64,000 nucleotides of DNA, taken from Nectonema munidae (lineage: Eukaryota; Nematomorpha; Nectonematoida; Nectonematidae). The position numbers were made by a program, and so were the translations under genes. Where the stretch lies: positions 417,501-481,500 of the forward strand of contig JAUIRK010000058.1 in assembly GCA_030549495.1 (NCBI GenBank). The letters are read 5' to 3'. Below, piece by piece: positions 10,423 to 22,639 of the stretch (the stretch's first letter is position 1; the number at the start of each line of letters is the position of its first letter). The notes below the pieces were generated by a model. The model had not been told where the DNA came from. It saw nothing but the letters and a program-made list of their open reading frames with translations, and did not search any database.

Positions 10423-11901
10423 CCCTAGAATGTTCATAACGTTCAATTGACCGATTTGATACGCAAAAATTCAAACTAAACAAAATATATTGCTTATATC
10501 AACCTCATGTTTTACAAGTCAAATTTATTTGGTAATATTTAACTAGAGAAATTATAAACTTACATTTTATTAAGAAACTTGATTATACCTTTAAAGTCCA
10601 TACCGGTCAATTGACCGGTAACTAGCATAATACTGAAGCTTGCGAATATTTTAAAGAAAAATGTTAAAAATTTTTAAAGCAAAACAAAAAATAAATTAAA
10701 AAATTTATTTTTGAAATAAGCACTTTTTACAAACATTCACCGAACAAGTGCCAGATATATATATGTAGGTAGTTCTTGTCTTGTTTCTCATACAATATCT
10801 GCAGGTCGTTGTCCGATTTTTTCTTGATTGGATGTGAAGATATTGCAAAGCGGAAAAAACTTTTTCATCCTATTTCGGCTCTCTTCTCAGAGTGTTTCTC
10901 GAAGGTATATCAAAACTTTTCTTCGTTGAAAAAAGCTGTCAAATGTCACCTTCTTGTTGTACTTTTACTTGAATACATCTTGAACATTTTGCATGTGGTT
11001 CCATTCCACACTTTGTCGAAATATAAAAGATAAGTGAGTCAGGGTTTCTTTTTACATTACATGACATTTTAATTTTACCATGCATTGAAGACAATAAATA
11101 AACGACTTTATTTTTTTAGTTTTATAACAAAATAATGAAATATCATCTATTGTAAAAATGCTGTTTTGCAAAGTGATCTTTCTACCAAGTTTTAATTATG
11201 GGGGAATCTCTCTTTATTTGCGCGTAAAGTTACCACGAAGGTTGTTTTATTTTTCAAAAGTTTTTTTGCCAAGTACAAACAAGTGAAAAAGTTATCCATT
11301 ATAAAATTCAAAACTTGGTTCAATAAGTTTTAGAACAAGGTATTCAAACAAACCAGTGATCTATCTTGTTTACATATGTATGGAAAGGTATACAAATAAT
11401 AATCAGAATTCGTATCACAAATGAACCTGAACTTGATTACAAACTTGCCCGGCTTCGAAAGGACATATTGGATAAACGAACTTATTTATATATCGTAACA
11501 TTGAAAGGATTGAAAGTGTCCTGGCAATTATTAAAAACGGAATTTCACAATTCACGTATGGTTTGTCAACGTCTCTTCTGGACCTTCTAGAGTTAACATT
11601 ATCAAATCTTATAGATTTCAAAAAAAAATTGTATTTTTTTTTCCAGTAAAAAAAATTAGGAATACCTATTAGATATATATATTCATTTATTTACAAGTAT
11701 TTGTATTTAGATATATTATATTATATGTATATAAAAGTGAAAAAATAAACATTTATTTAGAAAGTGCACATCAACAGAAAAATATAGGTATTAGATAATA
11801 AAAAATTTTTGGTTGAATATGAAGATTATATCGTATTATGTTACAATTTGTTTGAAGCGCTCAATTTACGGGTGATAAGAAAATTTCTGGGAATCCTAGG
11901 G
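10423..11901 (-). mobile_element. piggyBac-type DNA transposon, decayed
   Basis: 1479 bp flanked by TTAA at 10419-10422 and 11902-11905. The ends are CCCTAGAATG and, on the other strand, CCCTAGGATT, matching the CCCTAG ends known for piggyBac. On the minus strand there are transposase remnants: near 11430-11480 a KPGKFVIKF block followed by CDTNSDYYL (the family's KP-x-K-x-GIK and CD region), and near 10720-10800 the cysteine-rich C-terminus (CRYC, NKTR, C-x5-CKKC). The frame is broken in many places. Inside, at about 10601-10620, is the palindrome ACCGGTCAATTGACCGGT. Old insertion. Confidence 0.8.
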
Positions 11902-11905
11902 TTAA

Positions 11906-12990
11906 ATTCAAAAAATACATTAGTAGCATTTAAATTTAAACCAAAACAAAAAATTTTGTAATAAATTTAAAGAAAACAGACTAAAATAAATTTAATTAGT
12001 AAGGAAAGCCGACATTACTTTAGTTGTTAGAGCTTATCCATTTGTATAAACTGTACCTTATTGATGTTAAAAATTTTTTGCAAAGTTGCAAAAAAAAAAT
12101 TTCATTCTTTATAAGTATATAATTTTTCTGTTAAATTAAAAGAAGTTATATTGGTATAATAGTTAAGGTGTTTAGATGCAAGATTTCAATAACAAAACGT
12201 ATCATGGGTTCCAATCTATCATCAAACCGTATTTATATAAATCTTCAAACGGTTCAATTGTGCTTTCCCGATAAAAAAAATCAAATGTAACCTGATCTTT
12301 ATCTTTAAAGAATTTATTATTTCTTATGGCATTTAATTTTTAGTTTGAAGCAAAATTATATATTTTTACAAGAATTTATTTTCGTTCTTACACACATTTA
12401 TGTTTGTTATGACAAAATTTGAAAGATTGTTCTATCATGCTCTATAAATAGCTAAATTCTTATTTAATTAAAAAAATTCAATTTTGTGTTTGGAAATATT
12501 TATACTTTTAAAAAACATAAAAAAAAACTAATTTATTCAACAGAGATATACAAAGGAATTCTATATTAGACAATTGTGTTATATGACTATATCTTTTTAA
12601 TATAAAAACCATAACTGTACTCACAAGTCACAATTATGTCAAACAAACTATGTTTTTTTAGTAAAATACAAATTAATAAACAGTTCACTAAATCAATATA
12701 AAAAATTTTAATATAGATTTTAGCTAAAAACAAAATGTTAAGAGTCTATGCAAGCATAGAATTCAAAAAAATTTATTTGGGTTGTCAACAACTGTTTTCA
12801 AAAAAGAAAGATTATAGTGTATTCTTCACTATTTAGTAATAATTTAACAATAAAACAGATTTATTTTGAACTTAATCAAAAATACCAAAAATTAATATAT
12901 TCCGAAATTAAGGCAAAGAAAAATATATGATAAAATTGTTCCTGATTTTATTAACCTATGTGAATCACTCAATTTGACAACCGAGTGTAG
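11906..12990. other. AT-rich spacer with one decayed SINE
   Basis: Apart from the SINE-like stretch at 12151-12300 nothing is recognisable; long A/T runs dominate. Confidence 0.6.
12151..12300 (+). repeat. tRNA-derived SINE family 1, decayed copy
   Basis: TTGGTATAATAGTTAAGG and GGGTTCCAATC keep the A- and B-box positions. CGGTTCAATTGTGC matches the body of the copy at 8161. Many substitutions, so older. Confidence 0.55.
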
Positions 12991-12999
12991 GTAGATAGG

Positions 13000-15900
13000 T
13001 AGGTAGATCTCAAAGCACTTTCCAGCGTGTGCTAATATGCTCGCGTAAGCTTGAGAGTTGGTTAAGGAGGATGGAGATGTTAGTAGAGATAAGGAGGAGT
13101 TACGAATGTTATTCTAAAATAGAAAAAGTGTTAATGAGAGTTACAACGGATTTTAGTAATGTTAGATGTAACAGAAGACCTAAGAGTGTTGTTGGAGATC
13201 TAAGCAAAGAAAGGCGGCGAATTAGAAGATCTTGGCGATGATAAGAGAAGATTTAACATGTGAAGATAAGATAGTATGGCGTTTCTATTGTGTCGCATCC
13301 GAAACGAGAGTATAGATTTTCGCTCAATTTAATTCATGCTTTGCATGGGCAGTGGCCTAAGAGCCAACGAATAGTTAAACGCGGAGCTGTAAATTTTTTG
13401 CTTTTGAAAGTTGTGTGTATTGTGCTGTGTGGTAAAGAGGAAATTAGTGCATTTTGAGATGAAGATATGGACATCTGCCATTCTTCTAGGGAGGATAAGT
13501 GAATGTGCCTTAGAAAGGTTTTGAGAAGTAAGGAGTTGATGAGAGAGAAGTGGAAGGTTAGGTGTAAGTTTGAGGTTAAGTAGTCTACGATAGAGTTTTC
13601 TAGTATGTTTAGGTGAGCAGAGCACCAGCATAGGTTTAGGTGGAAATGTTTTGTATGATTGATTAGGGAGGAGGTGAGTTGAAAGGTGAGAAAGAGGATA
13701 TTGTGTGATAGAGAGAGATCGTGAATTATGTTTTGTGCATCGGTAAAGAAATGGATGATAGTGAAGTGGAGAAGGAGGTAGTTAATGTTGTTAGTAATCG
13801 TAGTGCAGGCGTGTAAAAAGCTAAATGTTTCGCATTCAGAGATTGAAAGTCAAGGATTTAATCGAGAACGATTGGTGTGAAAGGGGCGAGTGGAAGAGCC
13901 TTTGAAGAAGGCGTAAACAAAGGAGGGAGGGATTTCTTTGAGGTGTCTGTGAAGATACGTAGGGTAGTTGAAGAAGAGTTAGAGCTAAAGTGTGATATAG
14001 AGTGTTGTGCAAAAAAATTGTTTTTGAATATAGAGGTTTTGAATATATTTTGTGAAGATGGGTGAGTTAAAAGAGATTAATGTATAGAGGGATGAACTAG
14101 GTAGTTAGCAATATTTAGTGCATATTTTGCTAATAGAGAGATTAGCATTTAGCTCGAGTAGAGTAGAAAAAATAAGATGGAGTAGTGTTGTGTGTGGAGT
14201 GTGATCGGAAGAAAGGGGGAAGTAAGTTGTTGTATGTCAAGATGAAGCCCTTAATAATAGTTTTTTTGAGTTAAAGTTGTAATAGGGTGTTTGTTAGAAT
14301 TTCTAGGCATTGTGTAGAAGTATTACGATATTTTTTGTGATGCAAAATAGGCCGAGACGGTGTATTTTGTTAAGAAAATGGATGATTGTGGGTGTTTTAA
14401 GGAGATGCCCAAGGGTGGTGTGTTTGCAACGAAGGCACGATTTATAAGAGATAGCGCTTTTAATTGAAAAAAGTTTGACTGAGAGTTTTTGGTATATTTT
14501 TTTAAAGTGAATTAAAAATTTTGGATGTGACTGGATGTTAAGACATAGATATTTGATATTCTTTGAGACAGGTATAGAAGTAGTGGCATTTAAATGAAGG
14601 GGTAAATGTTCTGTGTGTTTGCGTGTTAAAACAATGAGGCTAGTTTTGCTGAAGTTAAAGAATATCTTATGTGTGTTTGCTCTTTCTTGTAACCTTAGTA
14701 GGAATGAAGAGGATTTGGTGAGGTTTTCTTGTTGGGAAATAGTGGTGAAAGTGAATAATATGTCATCTGAAAAACATTGAGGGAAATCTGTGTTGATGTA
14801 GATTAGATCGAGAAGCGGGTCTATAAGAACTAGCCAAAGGATATCGGAAAAACATCCTCTTTGGGGAGTCGAAAAGGTTAGCTTATGGATGCAAAGAAAA
14901 GCGCGATGTCGGAAAATGATACAGCGGTTTGAAAGGTATGAGCCCATAAATTTGATGATGTAAGGAGGAAATAATTTGTGAGCGAGGTTTGTGATGATTG
15001 CCGGATGCCAGACTGAGTTGAAAGCGTTGTCTATGTCTAGGAAAATTGTAGAAGAAATTTTCTGAGTAAAAAGGGAAGAGTCAATGTATGTGGTTAGACG
15101 AGATATTGCTCTTTCTGTATTTTTGTTAGGAAGGTATGCAAATTGCGTGTGATGAAAGCGGTTACAGGATAGGATTTAGTGGACTAGACGTTTGGGAATG
15201 ATTTTTTTGAAAAGTTTGACTAGAATGGGTAGATTGTCGATAGAAATGGAGGGTTGTAGTGTGTGGTTACAGGGGGTTTCAGGGAGAATAGGTTTTTTCC
15301 TTTTTAGTCAGCCAATTGATGATGTTCCATGGATTGTTTAAGAGTGGCTGGTGAATTTTACCCATGCGTTCTTTTTAGCCTAAAGTATTGTCTGTTTGTA
15401 TTTTTTTTTACCAGCAGAATGGATGGAAATGATTGAGGGGTGGGGATTTTCTGAGGGTTTTGACAATGCGTTTTTGTTTGTTTTTTAGCACGGTCAGTTC
15501 AGATGTCTAGAAATAGTCGTCTTCTTTTAGGAAATACGTTGATAGGAGTGGATGATAAGATGGGATGTGAAACATTATCATTGAGGGATAGTACCGCTAA
15601 GGAGAGAGATAGTAATTTTGGAAGTGAGTTGTTAGGAGTGTTGAGATACGTAAGCCATGAGTGGTGTTCTTTTTTATGGTGTTGTTATAATAGTTGTAGT
15701 GTTTGTGAGAAGCTGAAAAGTTATGAAGGAGCTGAAGCTGATGGGATGTCGGAGATCGACCAATTAGATATGAGATTGAGAGAATTTGAAGTGGTTATTG
15801 TGAGGTCAATGTGAGATGTGTATTGTTCATTGTTTCAAGAACATTGGTATCTAGAGTTTTTAGAGTTATCAGCGAGATATAGGTTGTTAGCGCATAAGAA

Positions 15901-16185
15901 ATTGATAACTGATTGTCCTCATAGATTTTCTTTGTGGTCCTATATGTGTGATCGAGCGTTGAAATCGGTTGAGATAATCCAATGTTATGTTGACGGCAGT
16001 GTGGATATAGCAAGATTTAGTGATTGGGAGAAATCAGAAGGAATCGCTAATTGGTGTGAGGGAGGAGAGTAAAGGTTTGCGAAAAAAAGAGAGTGAGGTT
16101 TGGTTTGTACAAGAACAAAGTAAAAATTGTTGGAAGAGAATCGTGGTATAGGCGTGTGATGAAGAACTATTATTTTTTCCCCAAA
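13000..16185 (-). mobile_element. LINE with endonuclease, RT and RNase H (I/R1-like), 5'-truncated
   Basis: Read on the minus strand, degraded parts lie in the order expected for the I/R1 group. An AP-endonuclease remnant near 15960-16080 has NLYSPPSH and TDFNAW. The RT near 14300-15270 has FLDIDNAFNSVWHP (motif A near 15025), STPQRGCFS (motif B near 14870) and FSDDILF (motif C near 14770). An RNase H near 13400-13960 has IFTDTSK, a FFTDAQ-type motif and CSAHLNILENSIVDYL. After it comes a LLGHCP block as found at I-clade C-termini. Many stops and frameshifts (for example, the best open stretch is only 14303-14947). The tail ends in TACC-type simple repeats near 12990-13010. The 5' part including ORF1 is missing. 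The minus strand is strikingly pyrimidine-rich. Confidence 0.8.
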
Positions 16186-16189
16186 CCTA

Positions 16190-19100
16190 CGTTATACACT
16201 ACTATGGATCTTCAATCGTCCTCAGCGACGTTGCCGACCATGGCTTCTCCGCTCCGATACAACATCGCTCACCTCACTGACTTTCATTCCCTTACAAGCA
16301 CCTACTGGGTATCCGCTAGGTTACGGGACACTTGAACATGAGGAAGTTAAAGTTTATAACAATCCCCCCATTGATCTAGCGGCCCAATGCATCCGGATCA
16401 CCAGGATATGGCTCCCCGTAAGGAACTTCATACGAAAGATGAGGTTCTTATGACATAGTTGGAACTCGTCACAAAGCATCGAGACGTCCTCGCAATGGAC
16501 AAACTCACGACGCGGCACAATGCTCTAAAAACGAATATTCTTGAGCTTCACAAGAACTGGTCTGCAGCTGGAAACTTCGCTTCCTCCACGCTGTCAGCGG
16601 TGCAAACAACCGGACTCCCTCCAACACCTGCGCCAGCACTTCCCTTTCGGCAGAGAAGAGCACCTCCCGCTCTCCGAGCGGAATAGACTGAAAATTAGTA
16701 GGGTGTTGCTGGGTAACCCAACTCTGTGAGTGGAGACAGCGTTGCCCAGGCAAAGGCAGTCTCCCCGCACTCCAAGCGTAAGAAAACGCTCCGACAACTC
16801 AAGTATACTTCTTTGTAGATCTATCCCCTCCCGCCAGACCACCCTAGTTAATCAAGGGAACAGATAGATGTTAGCACAGGGGCTGGTATGCCCCGCCGTA
16901 ACTCCAATCACCGTTTCCCGATCAACAGGGATTCAACTACGTATAGGGGGAGGGGGTGCACTCTAAAGAAGTCCTACACCGATATCCCGGAACATACGTT
17001 TCTCGGCACACAATCTTACATATCCCCCCAGGATTCAGGCAAGGAATCAGCTAGATCGCTTAATCCCGTGGACTTTATCCTGGAGGATATTCCTTTTGTT
17101 GTCTTTCCAACGCTTAGCCAAGTGGACAATTTCTTGGCCGCGGTACACCCCTCAGCTCAGGCTGGATCGCCTCTACCGCTTGATGCGCTTCTAGGCTCAG
17201 AGCACCTCCAGGATACAGATTTCAACGAATCCCTGTCGCAGGACAGAAGACTAACAAAAGAGCTCCCCCCCCCCCACCAAAAGCGGGATTGCTGGAACTA
17301 GACGAATTGATCCCACCAGATCTCAGTCAGGTGCCAGCACCCCAACCGAATTTTCTCCTCCAGCAGGACCAACCTATTTCCCTAGAAAATTTAACAATAT
17401 GGGAAAGGTTCATTAGATTCTACTTCAAAATAAAGATTTGCACACGCCACCTGAATGGCGAACTATCTTTACACAGCAGCTCTCAGAGGACGACCTGCCA
17501 GATGAAGAGACAGCACCCTCCCAAGACTCCGGGTATGAGGGATCTCAAGAAGCCATACCCGTCGAAGACAAGGTTTCAGAGCCTGAAGATTCTCCTAAAG
17601 AAGAAACAATCTCCCCTCTTAATGGAGGAAAAATTAAGGTAAAAAATGGAAAGAAAGAAGACACAGAGATAACAGATGGCTCTATCGTCAATTGCCTCAG
17701 GATCAAATCAAAATCAGTTAAATTTATCAAAGTTACCACCTCCCTGGATCTACCCGAAGGAGCAACGTTTGAAGTCTCAGAACCTATCTTCAGGGCTGCC
17801 AAGTATTTACGCGACCTTCGGGTGAAGAGCATCTTGAGAAAAGGCTATAGCCTAAAAGTAACAACAAACGAAAAATTTGGATCGTTCTAAAGGTTTTCAC
17901 TCCCTCCTGAAACGCAGGCAAACCTAATAACAACAACAGTAATCCAAAAATTGGAAGACAAGCACATCATCACGCGCACAAGGACAATCAAGATTGCCAG
18001 CTCTTGTTTCATGGTCGCAAAGAGCAACATGCGCTCCCGGCTAGAGCGAATTTCGCATTTTCAAAAAAACTGTTCAAAACACCAAATCTCAAATTGACAG
18101 CCCCTTTCCAACTACTTAGCATCACTAATGATTGGAAGTGGGCATGTCGCCTTGACCTTAAAGATGCGTTTTACGGAATCTCTCTAGCAGAATCATGGAG
18201 GAACTTACAATTAGAACACACAGGGATACCTGGTACCGTTTTAATCGCCTGCCCATGGGGACAAATTTCTCACCTGCAATCCTCCAAAGAACACTAACCG
18301 CCTTAAAAAGAGTGTTCGCCAAAAGATGGTTGCACATCAAATTCAAGACGCTCCTCTATTTAGACGACTTTTTAATCATGGCCGAACATAAAGAAGTGCT
18401 AACTCCATTCCTCGAAGAGGAGTGTGGGGTCATGATAAACCAAAATAAATCAGTCATAGCCCCTACACAAATTATAAACTTTCTGGGAATGTCATTAAAC
18501 TTACAGGACAGAACTATGAAAATCCCAAAAACTAAAAAAGACATCATTGCGCAAGCCCTAGTATGTTTAATTTTAGTCTCGATCTGTACGTGGGAGGCAC
18601 CCCAAAAATGGTACCAGAGAATTCTGGGAAAAGTTACTACTATTTGGGAACCCTCACGAATCAGCCAACGCTTTTCAGCCGTATGTTCAAGGTAAGACAT
18701 CATTAGAAAACTAATAAGCATCGCAATCAAACTGATGCCTCTTTCATAGCATCAGGATCATAAACAAAAAGGAACAAATCTCCATAAAAATTTCCGATAA
18801 AGACGAATGGAATATCGTGGAGCTAGAAACATAGGCAATTCTTATCGGTCGAATGCTGTTCCCTAAGCATCATATAAAATCCGATTCCACAACAGCGACC
18901 AACATTATCCAAAATTTAGAAGGCGACTCAGAGATATGCCTCAAACTTATCCTAACCCTTTGGATTAGGAAGGGGATAAAATCCATGAACTACGAGACAA
19001 TATCTCCCATGTCAACACTAAAGACAATCCTACGGATCTCCCTTCAAGGTTCCCACACGGAACAAAATACGAGATCAACATCCAAAGACTGCTCCATACT

Positions 19101-19210
19101 ATTAGAAAAATGGGAAGATGCAAAATCCAAGAAATCTCTTCAAATCTACAATTAGTAATATTAAAAATCGCCAGACTCTGGAAACAAAAAAACTCCAAAC
19201 GTTTTTTCTG
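16190..19210 (+). mobile_element. Fossil of a hepadna-like RT/RNase H retroelement, longer copy
   Basis: Parts in order: an unrecognised upstream coding region (16190-17300), a charged linker (about 17440-17890), a reverse transcriptase (about 17890-18560) with RLDLKDAF (motif A, near 18148), LPMGTNFSP (motif B, near 18253) and YLDD (motif C, 18357-18368), and an RNase H-like tail to about 19100 ending in a NPTD-PSR motif. The LPMG and SP motif B and the PSR ending recall hepadnavirus polymerase. Ty3 elements usually show LPFGL and BEL elements YVDD. GC content is clearly above the surroundings. No LTRs were found. Broken, with roughly ten breaks. It abuts the LINE at 13000-16185. DIRS-like or another unnamed LTR lineage remains possible. 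Confidence 0.65.
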
Positions 19211-19385
19211 CAATATTTTATCATTTGAATAAGAGAAATAAATTGAAACTACATAAAACTGAAGACCTAATAATCAATGTTACAAAAATTCCATCTGACA
19301 AAAATGAAATCAGGAAGAATCATATATCTGATAGAAGCCATTTAGATAAATAAATATTTATTGTTTTATGCAATGGAAGTTGTTA

Positions 19386-19530
19386 GGCGTGAGTAGGGTT
19401 GGTTAGATGCTCGATTCGACAACGCAAGGTGTTAGTTTCGATACCGGATCAAGCTTGCTTTCCACAGAGTTCGATACAAGCGGCGCAATTGTGCGTTTTC
19501 GATGAAAACTCCACGCTGCACCATTGCCTT
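19386..19530 (+). repeat. tRNA-derived SINE family 1, copy
   Basis: Opens with GGCGTGAGTAGGGTTGGTTA, identical to the copy at 8161. The B box has decayed to TAGTTTCGATACC; the body AAGCGGCGCAATTGTGC is intact. Confidence 0.75.
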
Positions 19531-19763
19531 TAACTTTGATTGATTTTTTATTAGTAATTTTTGTGCTTTAAACTCATTACTGACCAAGAAATTTTTTTTC
19601 AAAAATGAATAAAATCTTACATCAATTTTACAATGAATAAAACTTATAATAAATAATATAAATGAATCCGATAAATGGTTTTTTATCTCATCAAAATTTA
19701 AATTCGACTATTTTTTGCAATTAAATTTTCACTTGTAGTAATAGTTTGGTGTGGTTTTACACA

Positions 19764-20034
19764 ATGAGATTAAGAGCAGGTGCTGCAAATTTTGTATTTG
19801 TGCGCGTTGAGATTTTAGAAAATGCAGAGTTCTTGAGGACAAAATGCGCCGTGGAAAAATTTATTCTGTCTGCGCTATGCTCTAGCACTCGCAAAATAAA
19901 ATTTACCTAGTAATGTTTTAGCATAAGGATACAATTAAGTATTTTGAAAGAAGTATCACTGATAGACGTACTGAAGTAAAACACATAGTTAACAAGCTGC
20001 TCGATTTGAAAATTTTCAAGTTCTGCGATACGTA
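19764..20034 (+). other. Coding-like segment, unrecognised
   Basis: Two short frames stand out from AT-rich surroundings by normal-looking codon use: 19764-19910 (48 residues, starting MRLRAGAANFVFVRVEI) and 19922-20034 (TEVKHIVNKLLDLKIF core, with a GTAATT possible donor at its end). They could be exons of one plus-strand gene or chance. I recognise no family. Confidence 0.2.
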
Positions 20035-20789
20035 ATTAATTACTAAAGGCTACATTTTAAAGGGTTGTATATATCAAAGTATGTTTATTTAGTTTGGCAA
20101 AGAAATATATTTTTAAATTATATATTCAAATTGACATAAATTATCGTTTTTTTTTAATTTTTAATGAAAATTATATGCTAGCTTTAATTTCCATTTATGT
20201 GTACTTTGAATAAGAATGATTCATTAATCTCATAATTGATGTTTCGGAAAATTGAGTTGACTTCGATTGAGTTGAAGACTCATGAAAAATCAACGCCCTT
20301 CATCAATTTTTTGTTTGCAAAGAGAGGAGAATAAGAAACATATAAATACTTTTTGATTTTCGAAAGTTATAGAAAAAGATAATGATTTTTTTTCTATAAA
20401 ATAAAATATGTGTAATCCAATTATGTCAACTATAATTTACATTAGTAATGTTAAATGGGCTAGTTGGCGAAATTTTCATTATGAATGCAAATAATTATAG
20501 ATATAGATAACATTTGAAGGCATTTAGGAATAAAATTAATTCTTGATGAAATATAAATGAACAAACACAAAAAAACAAGAAATAAACAGGAACATAAGCA
20601 AATAAAAAGGGGTTTAAAGTCACTTTATATATCATATATATTAAATTAATTATATGATAAACTATAATAAACTGTTTGTATTTATTACCAGAAAATATTA
20701 TCTATAGTTTCAAAATCTAAAAAAATATAATAAAAACATTTTAAAATAAAATATATTGGTGCGTGAGTAACTCTATAAAAGTTCCATTT
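20035..20789. other. 3' flank of the HOGA1-like gene
   Basis: AT-rich. A TTTATT at 20681-20686 would read AATAAA on the minus strand about 105 bases after the HOGA1-like stop and may be its poly(A) signal. Nothing else supported. Confidence 0.35.
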
Positions 20790-21752
20790 CTATACTAAAC
20801 CAAGGCTACTTAATTCTTGAATCAGTTGGAGTGTTTTTTGTTCACTCATTTCATGGATTGGCTTTCTTGGAACGCCAGCTTCCATACCGTAATGATTCAT
20901 CACACTTTTAATCCCTGCAATACCACATTTTGTTGTGATTGCGTCGTCAGCATAAGTGAGTTGATAGTGCAAATTTAGAATAGATGAAGCAGTAAAAGCC
21001 TTATTTCCTTCCATTTTGCAATCATTGTGTAATTCATGAACTTTATTAGGGAAGATGTTAGCTAGAGCACTGATCGTTCCCCGAAATCCAATGCTGTATG
21101 AAGGAAGAATATAACTTGCAGAGCCCGAAAGCAAAGTGAAGTTGATATCTCTTTCGCGAATGTACTTTGCAAGTAAGGAGTACTTGATGATTTCTTTAGA
21201 ACTGTCCTTCACACCTACAATCTGTTCGATATCAACCAACTCCACCAAGCTTTCATAACTAAAGCTGACACCACTCACTAAAGGAAAGTCATAAATGATA
21301 ATCGGCATTGGTGAATGCTTTGCCAATTCCACAAAAAACGCTTCGACACCTTTTGCCGACATTTTACTTCGATAGTAGCGAGGCGGCAGAACAAGTGCCA
21401 ATATAGCGCCCTTTTTATAAAAATTTTCCATGGCCTCAATTGCAGAGTAAATTGACTCTTCGTAAACACTACATATGATTGATTTGGAGAAGATAGGCTT
21501 TGCTATTTCCAAAATCTCGTTCTTCTCTTCTAAAGACAAGAATGGACCCTCCCCAGTTGATCCAAATAAAACGACTCCACTAATATTTTTGTCATTATTT
21601 TGCATTTGCAAGTTGCCATGCAAAAGGTGAGTATTTATTCTTTGATTTTGTTTAAAGGGAGTTATCATAGGCACAAAAAGGCCGTTCAAGCCAGAACCAG
21701 CTTTTGTGCAATAACTTCTGAAACGTTTAGAAAATTTTGATAGTAAAAACAT
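20790..21752 (-). CDS. HOGA1: 4-hydroxy-2-oxoglutarate aldolase-like, mitochondrial
   Basis: Member of the DHDPS/NAL aldolase family. In animals the HOGA1 enzyme splits 4-hydroxy-2-oxoglutarate into pyruvate and glyoxylate in mitochondria, the last step of hydroxyproline breakdown. The 320-residue frame (human 327) has GSTGE at 64-68, the tyrosine of IIIYDFP at 154 (catalytic Tyr in the family), and the Schiff-base lysine in VGVKDSS at 182. YYRSKMSA, LLSGSASY and SALANIFPNKVHEL match HOGA1 more than bacterial DHDPS. Residues 1-20 are rich in Arg, Lys and Ser with few acids and fit a mitochondrial targeting peptide, which also supports this start. Single exon. N-acetylneuraminate lyase is the main alternative but less likely. 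Confidence 0.9.
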   Translation of the reverse strand: MFLLSKFSKRFRSYCTKAGSGLNGLFVPMITPFKQNQRINTHLLHGNLQMQNNDKNISGVVLFGSTGEGPFLSLEEKNEILEIAKPIFSKSIICSVYEESIYSAIEAMENFYKKGAILALVLPPRYYRSKMSAKGVEAFFVELAKHSPMPIIIYDFPLVSGVSFSYESLVELVDIEQIVGVKDSSKEIIKYSLLAKYIRERDINFTLLSGSASYILPSYSIGFRGTISALANIFPNKVHELHNDCKMEGNKAFTASSILNLHYQLTYADDAITTKCGIAGIKSVMNHYGMEAGVPRKPIHEMSEQKTLQLIQELSSLGLV

Positions 21753-22620
21753 AATACTTATAAGCTAAACAAAAAATAAAATTAAACATTCGTTGAAATA
21801 AAACAAGCTAAAGAATATTTATCAGAGATTTGTTCTCTAGTTACTACCTAGAAATGAATTTGTCACCTATACATTTTGATAGTTAGGTAAAATGTTTAGA
21901 GTAAAAAAATGCCTTAAAATATCAAATCGCCTTTTTCGGTACTTGTGCCTTTTCTATCACCACTTTTAAAAATTGGGGAAGAAATAATTCGTGAAGTTCA
22001 AACTAATAGTTAAAACAGGGAACCTACAAATTAATTTTTATAAACTCTAGTTTACATAACTGCATTTTTTTAGTATATAAGATTATCTATAATTTGGTTG
22101 CAATTTAGTGTTTTTAAAAGACATTGCTATTACATTGTTTATAACTATTCTTCATTGTTTTAAAACTTTATTTTGATATTGCAATTTATATTTTGTTCCC
22201 AATTACTTGACTCCTTGATACAAAGGTATTCATTTAAGGTTTTTCAATTTAGTCTCAAACAGGAAAATTAGTCTTGAAAATAATGGCAACAAAACTAATG
22301 TACTAGCCTCTGAAATTCTAATACGACAAAATTGAAATTGAAGACCAGATAGTTGATCAAAATGAGAAGTTGCGGACGACATTTTATTACGAACACAAGA
22401 ATGAAACTGGATCGAAAAACAGTTGAAGATTTGATTATATAAATTTATTAAAACATTTTTTATTTTTTATAACTATAGGTTTAAAATTTTAATTACATTC
22501 AAAGTCATACATCTCAATAATTTTGAAAATAACAAAGATTTTAGATTCACTTTTTTTGGAACAAATATGCATGGAACAAAAAATTGACCTTTGAAAATTG
22601 TTTTTTGAAAATTGTTTTTC
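21753..22620. other. 5' flank of the HOGA1-like gene
   Basis: AT-rich spacer expected to hold the HOGA1-like promoter. No motif stands out and no coding segment is supported. Confidence 0.4.
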
Positions 22621-22639
22621 GCAATGTTGTTTTAAATAG

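Noticed and set aside
10776-11033. 85-codon plus-strand frame
   Set aside because: Lies opposite the cysteine-rich end of the piggyBac transposase remnant on the minus strand.
16505-16842. Two overlapping minus-strand frames of 82 codons
   Set aside because: Shadows of the GC-rich retroelement fossil; no recognisable domain.
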